7,295 bases of DNA from Io17-Chloro-G2 sp034428715 (lineage in GTDB: Bacteria > Chloroflexota > Dehalococcoidia > Lucifugimonadales > UBA3495), in the NCBI GenBank assembly GCA_034428715.1, contig DAOUHE010000062.1, forward strand, positions 1-7,295, read 5' to 3'. The notes under the pieces are model-generated. The model searched no databases and was not told where the DNA came from. It saw only the letters and a program-made list of their open reading frames with translations. A program made the translations under genes and the position numbers. Of this stretch, positions 1 to 5,816 are shown in pieces; position 1 is the first letter of the stretch; each line of letters starts with the position of its first letter.

Positions 1-391
1 TCTGCACCGCGGGGTATATCGAGCCACCTCGGCTCATGGTGCTGGGTGATCCGTCATGCTCGATACACGCCAGAATCAGCACCGGTACTTCGTGAAGGTG
101 CTCAGCCATGTAGTTGGAGGCGGCCCTTCGACGAGCTGGCACATTGGGGGCCGGTGCGCCGCCGCCATACCTGGACTCTCTGGCGCGATTGTAATATTCG
201 CCTATCTTTCGCTTCAACTCAACATCCTTTATGACCAGGAACTTCCAGCCTTGCCTATTGGAGCCGCTGGGGGCTTTCGTTGCCGACTCGATGAGCTTTC
301 GGATCAACTCGTCGGGGACCGGGTCGGGCTTGAATTGCCGTATGGCTCTTTGAGAGTTGATGGCTTCGAACAATCCGATCTCTTCCGGCAT
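1..391 (-). CDS. Nitroreductase family flavoprotein, N-terminal part (runs off left edge)
   Basis: This minus-strand frame is open from an ATG at 391 to the window edge and gives 130 residues. Family members are FMN-dependent NAD(P)H oxidoreductases that reduce nitro groups, quinones or enones, or remodel flavins, usually as cytosolic homodimers. Residues 15-20 read RAIRQF, matching the RxxR FMN-phosphate motif near the N-terminus. Residues 40-49 read APSGSNRQGW, matching the family's APSGxNxQPW flavin-binding segment. The visible end (GGSIYPAVQ) fits the region just before the central helix. A full protein is usually about 180-230 residues, so roughly the last third lies outside. The start is set by AAAGGAG 7 nt upstream of the ATG. 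A TATAAT box lies further upstream. It is divergent from the propeller genes and probably regulated separately. The exact substrate cannot be inferred. Confidence 0.9.
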   Translation of the reverse strand, partial: MPEEIGLFEAINSQRAIRQFKPDPVPDELIRKLIESATKAPSGSNRQGWKFLVIKDVELKRKIGEYYNRARESRYGGGAPAPNVPARRRAASNYMAEHLHEVPVLILACIEHDGSPSTMSRGGSIYPAVQ

Positions 392-429
392 GCACTCGCT
401 CCTTTACCGTCGAACTCAAACCAGGACGG

Positions 430-435
430 ATTATA
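430..435 (-). promoter_or_regulatory. Probable -10 box for the nitroreductase gene
   Basis: The minus strand reads TATAAT here, a perfect sigma70-type -10 hexamer, 38 nt upstream of the nitroreductase ATG. This would give a 5' leader of about 30 nt containing the AAAGGAG ribosome site. No good -35 hexamer lies 16-18 nt further upstream (the bases are GTACCC-like). The promoter is therefore either activator dependent or the match is partly fortuitous. Confidence 0.45.
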
Positions 436-553
436 TCGCGTCTGATCTTGAAGGGTACTATGGGCCAGAAACATTCGGACCGGAAGAGTCGCTGGCCAAC
501 TTCAGTGAACTGGCATAGGGCTGATATGGAACGGGTGTGATTTGAGCTATGCC

Positions 554-571
554 CACTATGCGCGAATAGTG
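554..571. repeat. Inverted repeat CACTAT-N6-ATAGTG
   Basis: Two perfect 6-bp arms are separated by the 6-nt spacer GCGCGA. The repeat sits midway in the divergent intergenic region, about 160-175 bp from either start codon. The size and symmetry would suit a dimeric repressor or activator site. It has no T-run and is too short to be a convincing terminator. A 6-bp palindrome can also arise by chance. Confidence 0.3.
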
Positions 572-745
572 TATCCACCGGACGTATTGGCGGCGTCGAT
601 CTGATTTCGTAACCGTTCAGGGTATTGTCGTACGGTTCCCTTGTCACTGTTGTCAAGCGTCTTCCGCCACTTGAGACTTCCTGATACACTGGTCGAATTA
701 GCCTATATTTTACTTTTGCGGGTGCCTAACGAGGAGGGTAATTCT

Positions 746-1717
746 ATGGGTAAAGACTATAGCATTTGCGTAGGAGCCGTGGGTTTTGGCGGCGGGGTTT
801 GGCACAGCCCTGATGAGGGAGACACCTGGAACAGGATCAGAGACCCATTCCCCCTAGGAAGCCAGGTGAGGGCCCTGGCTGTATACCCCGATGACCCTAA
901 CCGCATTCTGGCGGGCTCCAACCAGGGTATATATCGCAGCGAAGACAGAGGAGCCACGTGGGAAAAGCTGTGGTCGCCCATGGATGTTATTCCAATTTGG
1001 TCCATAGCCATAGACCCGGTGGATACCCAAACTATCTTTGTCGGGGTCAAACCGGCGGCCCTTTTCCGTTCTCGGGACGGTGGACATAGCTGGGCCAAAC
1101 TGTCAGTGCAAATGGCCCAGGAGTGCCACATAGGGCCTCCCATGGTGACCATGCTGATGGTGGACCCGAAGGACCACCGCGTCGTCTGGGCGGGGGTCGA
1201 AGTAGACGGCGTTTACCGCAGCCTTGATGGTGGCGACTCGTGGACCCATATTGAAGGTGGCGTGCACCCTGACATCCACGGCATGGCCATCAGCCCAGGC
1301 GATCCTAACAAGGTCCTGGCAAGCACCCCTCGCGAAATCTTCGCCGCCACCGATATGGGTGAGAGCTGGCAGTCTGTGGTTACCACCGACCGGTTTCCGA
1401 TACCCTATAGCCGTGGCATAGCCGTCAAACCGGACGATCCCAAGGTAATCTTCGCTGCCATCGGGGACACGGCAATTGGCAGCACCGGAGCGATCCAGCG
1501 TTCCACAGACGAAGGTAAGACCTGGGAGACAAGGCCGTTGCCGGTGGAGCCCAACTCTAATATATGGTCGCTGGCCACACACCGTGCCGACCCGAATGTC
1601 ATCCTTGCTTCCAGCCTTTTCGGCGAGATTTATTCCAGCGGTGATGCGGGAGACTCTTGGCGAAAGCTCAAGCGGGAGTTCAGCGAGGTCGGAGCTCTGG
1701 TGTGGGTGCCCAATTAA
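746..1717 (+). CDS. Seven-Asp-box (BNR) beta-propeller protein
   Basis: The protein has 323 residues. It carries seven Asp-box motifs, S-x-D-x-G-x-[TS]-W, at residues 21-28, 65-72, 109-116, 159-166, 201-208 (Ala in first position), 253-260 and 298-305. Their spacing is 42-52 residues, and most blades also carry a D-P-x turn followed by a hydrophobic strand. This is the pattern of a seven-bladed propeller of the sortilin/Ycf48/WD40-YVTN-BNR type. Such proteins are often auto-annotated as glycosyl hydrolase, but Asp boxes are structural, and I see no sialidase Arg triad or FRIP motif. No signal peptide or membrane segment is visible, so a cytosolic location is likely. The start is fixed by GAGGAGGG at 731-738, 7 nt before ATG; the longer in-frame start at 641 has no such site. 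It is first in a same-strand series with two further genes. Binding or scaffold function is a guess; ligand unknown. Confidence 0.9.
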   Translation: MGKDYSICVGAVGFGGGVWHSPDEGDTWNRIRDPFPLGSQVRALAVYPDDPNRILAGSNQGIYRSEDRGATWEKLWSPMDVIPIWSIAIDPVDTQTIFVGVKPAALFRSRDGGHSWAKLSVQMAQECHIGPPMVTMLMVDPKDHRVVWAGVEVDGVYRSLDGGDSWTHIEGGVHPDIHGMAISPGDPNKVLASTPREIFAATDMGESWQSVVTTDRFPIPYSRGIAVKPDDPKVIFAAIGDTAIGSTGAIQRSTDEGKTWETRPLPVEPNSNIWSLATHRADPNVILASSLFGEIYSSGDAGDSWRKLKREFSEVGALVWVPN

Positions 1718-1762
1718 TGATTGATAAAGGCCGTGCGGACCAAGAGTTTTTTGGAAATCGGG

Positions 1763-1861
1763 ATGATCATGGAAGTGGAAGATCAGCCTGACCACCTCGA
1801 AGATACGGGGCAGATAAGTTCCCAATCAGAGGCTGCAGGAGACGATAATGACAGAGCGTGA
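1763..1861 (+). CDS. Doubtful 32-residue acidic small ORF
   Basis: ATG at 1763 opens a 32-codon frame ending in TGA at 1859-1861, overlapping the next gene by 14 nt. The peptide is strongly acidic (many Asp/Glu after MIMEVEDQPDHLED) with no hydrophobic segment. It is in the same frame as the upstream propeller gene, and the frame is open back to that gene's TAA-TGA. Only a weak GGAAATCGGG precedes the ATG. A second tiny frame starts at 1717 (24 codons, its ATG overlapping the propeller stop as TAATG). Both lie in the 130-nt spacer between the two propeller genes. They may be chance frames, or a small coupled peptide. I recognise no family. Confidence 0.15.
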   Translation: MIMEVEDQPDHLEDTGQISSQSEAAGDDNDRA

Positions 1862-2939
1862 TTTGGCCGTTGCAATGGGCAAGTATGGGTTGGAGTTAGG
1901 TACGCCAGGGATCAAGTCGGTTGGTCCCTTAACCTTCGGTCCCGAAGGGATCTTGTTCGTGGCAGACAACATGGGGGCCTCGATTTTCGCCATAGACCTC
2001 GGCGACACCGGTGCGGCGAGGGGGCGTAGTGAGATCAATGTCGAAATTCTTGACGTACCCTTGGCAGCGTATTTGGGATGCTCACGGGAGGATATCTCCA
2101 TCCGGGACATGGCAGTTCACCCTTCATCCCAGAACGTATACCTCGCCGTGATGCGAGGCAGTGGGGACGCAGCCATCCCTGTCCTGATCAAAGTCGGGAC
2201 GGATGGCACCATATCTCAGGCGTCGTTGGAAAACGCGCCTTTTTCGCAGACATTGATCAAAGACGCGGCGGCCGAAGACGACCCCCGCTTGGTTTCCCGG
2301 GAAAAGCTTCGTACGGTGACGGTGACTGACATGGCCTACGTCGACGGTCTCCTGCTGGTGGCGGGGACGTCCAACGAGGAATTCTCTTCGACCCTTCGGC
2401 AGTTTGCCTTCCCGTTCAACGGGGACGTAAAGACGAACTCGATAGAGATATTTCACGTCTCCCACGGCCAGTACGAAACAGCTGCACCAATTCGGACTTT
2501 TGTGCCCTACGACCACAACACCTGCCTTCTGGCTAGTTATACCTGTACGCCCGTTGTCCACTTCTCCCTAAGTGATCTTAAGTCCGGGACGCAACTCAAG
2601 GGCAGAACGGTTGCCGAACTCGGTGCGCATAACAGGCCTCTCGACATTGTGTCGTATGTACTGGACGGCGAAGAGTATCTTCTCGTCGCAAATGCTAACC
2701 ACCCATTGACGAAGATCGCCTGCAAGGACATCGATCTCCAGGGGCCGCTCACAGTGCCAGACCGGTCGTTGGACGAAAGGCGGGACGGGCCCCAGACTCC
2801 GACGGTCGGAGTGCCTCGGCAGGAGCTTCAGCATCCGGGTGTGCGCCGGCTAGCGAACTTGAACGGCGATCATGTGCTGATGATGCAGGAGGACGAAGCG
2901 GGAATTCACTTGCGTTCGTACGCCACTGCGACGCTGTGA
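1848..2939 (+). CDS. Beta-propeller-like protein of unknown function
   Basis: The 363-residue protein has no family I can name with certainty. Repeating strand-turn segments look like irregular propeller blades: residues 27-50 (PLTFGPEGILFVADN, NHL/SMP-30-like), 86-116 (DMAVHPSSQNVYLAV), 160-190 (TDMAYVDGLLLVAGT), 228-241 (ASYTCTPVVHFSL) and 264-291 (PLDIVSYVLDGEEYLLVAN). The YTCTP and NRPLDI stretches look like conserved cores. Four Cys are present (78, 226, 233, 292) without a CxxCH haem motif. No signal peptide or membrane helix is visible. The start is supported by AGGAGA at 1837-1842, 6 nt before the ATG once AGGAG is counted. The stop overlaps the start of the Ig-domain gene by 4 nt (GTGA), which implies translational coupling and a shared task. 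A binding or sensing role is inference. Confidence 0.8.
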   Translation: MTERDLAVAMGKYGLELGTPGIKSVGPLTFGPEGILFVADNMGASIFAIDLGDTGAARGRSEINVEILDVPLAAYLGCSREDISIRDMAVHPSSQNVYLAVMRGSGDAAIPVLIKVGTDGTISQASLENAPFSQTLIKDAAAEDDPRLVSREKLRTVTVTDMAYVDGLLLVAGTSNEEFSSTLRQFAFPFNGDVKTNSIEIFHVSHGQYETAAPIRTFVPYDHNTCLLASYTCTPVVHFSLSDLKSGTQLKGRTVAELGAHNRPLDIVSYVLDGEEYLLVANANHPLTKIACKDIDLQGPLTVPDRSLDERRDGPQTPTVGVPRQELQHPGVRRLANLNGDHVLMMQEDEAGIHLRSYATATL

Positions 2940-4063
2940 ACAAGGGACGTCGACTCGAGCTGACATGGTCTGAGCACCAAGGGCGAATTTATTTACGCGT
3001 CGACGGCTGGACCGCGGCCGAGGTTGGAGATTTGGGTGGGCTTACCGCCGAAAACTTAGTTCGGCGGTTGGCTATAGTCCCCAGTGAATTCGTCGAAAGC
3101 GGCGCCAATTTTCAAGCCGTTCAGCCTATGGCTGGCCGATTTGAGATCGACGGGGATACAATCTCCTTCATTCCCAGATTCCCATTCCTGGGAGGCATGC
3201 GCTACTCGCTGCTAGTCGAGCCAGAACATGGCGAAAATGGAGTCGACGGCCTAGAAGTTTGGACCATCCAACGTCCGGCGGCGCCCGACACGCCGGCGAC
3301 GGACGTCACCGCAATTTTCCCCACCACAGACAGTTTGCCGGTCAACCAGCTGAGGCTCTACATCCACTTTTCAGGACCAATGAGCGAGGGCCAGGCGGCG
3401 AGTGCTGTTCATGTTCGGCAGACAGATAACCACAAACTTCTGGAAGGCGTCTTCCTGGCGATGGAACCGGAGCTGTGGGACCCAGGCCGCCGCCGCCTCA
3501 CCCTCCTCTTCGATCCGGGCCGAATAAAGCGTGGCCTGGTCCCGAACGAAGATGCAGGATACCCCCTTATAGAGGGCGTGCCAATCAAGGTAACGATTAC
3601 CCCGGATTTTCGCGACGCCGCGGGCCGGCCACTGCGAGCTGGAATGAAACGCGGCTATGAGATCGGTCCACCGGTGAGAGTTCGGGTCAATACTGCTAAT
3701 TGGAAGTGCAACCGCCCTGCCACAGGATCGACGGAACAGCTAACGGTGGAGTTCGACCGGCCTCTCGATCATGCCCTCCTGCAGCACTGCCTCTGGGTTG
3801 ACGACCCGGCCGGGGTGGAGTTACTTGGCCAAGGCTCCGTGGGTCCTAGTGAGCGGGTTTGGCGGTTTGAGCCACAGTCACCGTGGAAACAAGGTCAGCA
3901 CCAAGTGAAGGTTGACCACCGTTTGGAGGACCTCGCGGGCAACTCGCTCATCCGCGTTTTCGATCGAGACCTCACGCTGATAGACGACGACCCTACCGAC
4001 GATGGGCCATTTGCCATCGACTTCACATGCGCCCCTTCCGCTGGTGGAAAGGTAACTCATTAA
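2936..4063 (+). CDS. Protein with SbsA-like Ig domains, function unknown
   Basis: The 375-residue protein starts at GTG 2936, which overlaps the TGA of the preceding gene (GTGA). No SD precedes it, so initiation probably depends on translation of that gene. Three beta-sandwich-like units are visible. Residues about 45-112 contain GRFEIDGDTISFIPRFPF and GMRYSLLV. Residues about 122-245 contain VTAIFPTTDSLPVNQLRLYI, HFSGPMS and DPGRIKRG. Residues about 246-350 contain LTVEFDRPLDHALLQ, FEPQSPW and DLAGNSL. The alternation of 'FxxPM', 'xFxP' and 'LxDxAGNxL' motifs is typical of SbsA-type bacterial Ig domains (the S-layer protein family). No signal peptide is seen, which is unusual for such domains. 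The tail is acidic (LIDDDPTDDGPFAIDF). It most likely works with the propeller protein encoded just upstream. Biochemical role unknown. Confidence 0.8.
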   Translation: MNKGRRLELTWSEHQGRIYLRVDGWTAAEVGDLGGLTAENLVRRLAIVPSEFVESGANFQAVQPMAGRFEIDGDTISFIPRFPFLGGMRYSLLVEPEHGENGVDGLEVWTIQRPAAPDTPATDVTAIFPTTDSLPVNQLRLYIHFSGPMSEGQAASAVHVRQTDNHKLLEGVFLAMEPELWDPGRRRLTLLFDPGRIKRGLVPNEDAGYPLIEGVPIKVTITPDFRDAAGRPLRAGMKRGYEIGPPVRVRVNTANWKCNRPATGSTEQLTVEFDRPLDHALLQHCLWVDDPAGVELLGQGSVGPSERVWRFEPQSPWKQGQHQVKVDHRLEDLAGNSLIRVFDRDLTLIDDDPTDDGPFAIDFTCAPSAGGKVTH

Positions 4064-4091
4064 CCAAGCAGGCATTAACCAAGCAGGCATT
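4058..4091 (+). repeat. 15-bp tandem duplication across the stop codon
   Basis: The unit CATTAACCAAGCAGG occurs at 4058-4072 and again at 4073-4087, followed by a partial CATT. The first copy contains the last codon (His) and TAA stop of the Ig-domain gene. Since 15 is a multiple of three, the second copy places another in-frame CAT-TAA at 4073-4078. It looks like a recent slippage duplication. No effect on the protein is expected. Confidence 0.85.
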
Positions 4092-4360
4092 GTACGAGGC
4101 GTTGACATCCCCGGACGTGATTGCCCCACGGTGTCTGCCTGGAGGACCGAACTTCCGAATTTTTGGCGATATTAACTAGATTCATGTGATCAGGTGGAGT
4201 CACCGTCACCGATGGACGCCAATTCATGGGTTAGACCTTGATTTTGGCCGTCCACCAGGCCTTTAGCGCCGGATCGAAAGGCACCACCAACCCTAATGTT
4301 TCATAGTGTCTGGGCCTTCCGACCCCAACTTTGAGCTGGCGTGCTAACCTGGACCACTAT
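4064..4360. other. Convergent intergenic region, no gene recognised
   Basis: The Ig-domain gene ends on the left and the crotonase on the right, both pointing inward. Apart from the tandem duplication at its start, I found no convincing stem plus T-run that would act as a bidirectional terminator. On the minus strand the frame of the crotonase stays open for 42 codons past its TAG, to a TAA at 4231-4233, but there is no ATG in it. No RNA gene was recognised. Confidence 0.5.
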
Positions 4361-5128
4361 CTATCCCGTTGACTCCCCGTAGCTCGCCTTCCGGCGCTCG
4401 GCGAATGCGGTTACGCCCTCTCGACTGGTGTTGGAGTCTCGCAATGGGGCCGACAACGCCCGGGAGTACATGTGGGACTGCTCGGGGGTCATGCCCAGTC
4501 CGGCGAAGGCCGCCTTTTTGGTAGCCACCAGAACTTCGGCAGGGTATTCTCCCATTCGGGATGCCAACGCTTCTACGGTTGGTAACAGTTCTTCAGGGGA
4601 AACCACTTTGGTAACCAGGCCGATGCGGAGGGCCTCTCGGGCATCGATCAAGTCACCGCTGAGCAGCAAGTGCAGGGCCGGCCCGAACCCGATGAGGCGG
4701 ATGAGGGGGTCGGGATGATTTGGAATGCCCCGGCGGATCTCAAAACACCCGAATTGGGCGTTCTCTGAGGCGATTCGGATGTCGCAGGCCAGTGCCCTTT
4801 CGAGACCGCCAGCCACGGCGTAGCCATTCACCGCCGCGATGGTTGCCTTTTCGGTCTTCATGTAAGGTGGCACCAGGTTGCTGATCGGTCCGCCGGCGGC
4901 GATGCGGGCCGCCGCGGCCTTCAGGTCCATGCCGGTGCAAAATGACCGGTCACCAGCGCCAGTGAGGACCAGCACTTTCAATTCGGGGTCTTTATCGAAG
5001 TCCTGCTCGCATTCGTAGATGTAGTCAGTAGTGGGCGGGTCGCAGGCGTTCATCACCTGCGGGCGGTTGATGGTTATCCAAGCGATGGGGGAGTTGGGGC
5101 TATATTTCTTGTAAATCACCGAGTCCAT
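4361..5128 (-). CDS. Enoyl-CoA hydratase/isomerase (crotonase) family protein
   Basis: The 255-residue protein has normal family length. Crotonases hydrate or isomerise enoyl-CoA thioesters in the cytosol. Visible motifs: NRPQVMNA (21-28); the first oxyanion segment SFCTGMDLKA (62-71); AAVNGYAVAGGLERALACDIR (98-118), with E110 aligned to the first catalytic Glu (rat Glu144); and AQFGCFEIRRG (124-134), with E130 aligned to the second (Glu164). Oddly, the loop after E130 reads IPNHPDPLIRL instead of the usual IPGAGGTQRL, so its glycines are lost. ATG 5128 is chosen because GGAGGG lies 6 nt before it. An upstream TTG at 5146 would swallow that site. The gene follows the CoA-transferase gene by 22 nt and is last in the operon. 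CaiB plus crotonase recalls carnitine-type (CaiB/CaiD) or other CoA-linked acid catabolism. The substrate is unknown. Confidence 0.9.
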   Translation of the reverse strand: MDSVIYKKYSPNSPIAWITINRPQVMNACDPPTTDYIYECEQDFDKDPELKVLVLTGAGDRSFCTGMDLKAAAARIAAGGPISNLVPPYMKTEKATIAAVNGYAVAGGLERALACDIRIASENAQFGCFEIRRGIPNHPDPLIRLIGFGPALHLLLSGDLIDAREALRIGLVTKVVSPEELLPTVEALASRMGEYPAEVLVATKKAAFAGLGMTPEQSHMYSRALSAPLRDSNTSREGVTAFAERRKASYGESTG

Positions 5129-5150
5129 TGGCGGCCCTCCGTTCAATCAT

Positions 5151-5816
5151 TCATCGGGCATTGCGTTGTTCACCCGGGGATATATCATCCGGCGCCGCCG
5201 AGATACCCAGCCGGGCTTTGTAATCCAAATCGTATTCCGCCAGAAAACCCATTCGTAACAACTCGTGGGGGTCCGGTGGCGGAGTCACTCCCGGATTTGC
5301 TGGGATATCGGCGATGACCCGTTGGCCGGTCAACCTATCGTATTCCATTTGGGTACGCCCCAGCAGATCGCGGAAGATATACCTGTTGAACTCTCCAAAC
5401 CGGGGCGCCAAGCGGTCCGGAGGACGGTCCACGCCGGTAAGTCTGAACAACGGCGCCGAATGGGGCCTTGGTCCCACCGGTGCTGGGTGTAGGGAGATGG
5501 GGAAGAAACCACGGCCGCCATGGTGAGGGTCGGTGGTGGCCACCTCTCTGGTGTTGTACACCGCGCCGCAGGCCACTCCACTAGCCTGGAGCAGATGCAT
5601 CACCTCATGCTTGTCCCGGTTTGCCGTCCATTTCCCGATGGCTTCATCCAGGCTTTGCCGGTGGGCCAAACGCCCCTCGACGGTCTCCCAATCGCTATTG
5701 GAAACCCAGATTTCTGAAACCGCCCTCACCAAGTTGGCCCATTCGCTGTCAGATGTGACCGTTATGGCGACCCAGGCGTCCTCACCGGCGCAGCCGTACA
5801 CTCCATAGGGGGCATG
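5151..5816 (-). CDS. CaiB/BaiF CoA-transferase, C-terminal part after frameshift
   Basis: This frame continues the gene starting at 6528 but is offset by one base. It picks up at about 5816 with HAPYGVYGCAGEDAWVAI, the segment that normally follows GNxHPx in type III CoA-transferases. Later family features are GVACGAVYNTREV, DPHHGGRGFF, PLFRLTG and a FGEFNRYIFRDLLG segment equivalent to the usual 'LGEHN..V' end. About 50 further residues follow (PANPGVTPPPDPHELL, then MGFLAEYDLDYKARLG), longer than the usual C-terminus. A GTG at 5801 is the first possible start in this frame, but there is no sign it is used. If the frameshift is real, this half is not made or is made separately. If it is a sequencing error, the whole enzyme would be about 460 residues. 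The crotonase start lies 22 nt downstream. Confidence 0.8.
   Translation of the reverse strand, partial: HAPYGVYGCAGEDAWVAITVTSDSEWANLVRAVSEIWVSNSDWETVEGRLAHRQSLDEAIGKWTANRDKHEVMHLLQASGVACGAVYNTREVATTDPHHGGRGFFPISLHPAPVGPRPHSAPLFRLTGVDRPPDRLAPRFGEFNRYIFRDLLGRTQMEYDRLTGQRVIADIPANPGVTPPPDPHELLRMGFLAEYDLDYKARLGISAAPDDISPGEQRNAR

Larger units (their letters stand above)
392..745. other. Divergent intergenic region, no gene seen
   Basis: This stretch separates the nitroreductase from the first propeller gene. ORFs crossing it either overlap the nitroreductase antisense or have no family resemblance or ribosome site. An upstream start at 641 for the propeller would add 35 residues without an SD and unlike the family, so it was not used. 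The region holds the TATAAT box for the leftward gene, a small palindrome at 554-571, and an AT-rich patch with TATATT at 704-709. That TATATT could be the -10 for the rightward gene (weak -35 CTGATA at 681-686 with 17-nt spacing). No tRNA, riboswitch or terminator was recognised. Confidence 0.6.

Noticed and set aside
255..689. 144-codon minus-strand ORF
   Set aside because: It overlaps the well-supported nitroreductase in another frame on the same strand, has no ribosome site and shows no family motifs.
641..745. Longer N-terminus for the first propeller gene
   Set aside because: The start at 641 lacks an SD and precedes the plausible promoter elements. The start at 746 has GAGGAGGG at ideal spacing.
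1728..1752. Possible terminator: GC-rich stretch followed by six T
   Set aside because: The bases before the T-run (GGCCGTGCGGACC) form no stable stem, with mismatches and too small a loop.
1103..1825. 240-codon minus-strand ORF
   Set aside because: Antisense to the seven-Asp-box gene, whose motifs are unmistakable. The antisense peptide shows no family signature.
4102..4130. TTGACA consensus -35 hexamer in the convergent region
   Set aside because: There is no TATAAT-like sequence 16-18 nt downstream and no rightward gene follows.
5129..5146. TTG start 18 nt upstream of the crotonase ATG
   Set aside because: It would translate through the GGAGGG ribosome site that serves the ATG at 5128.
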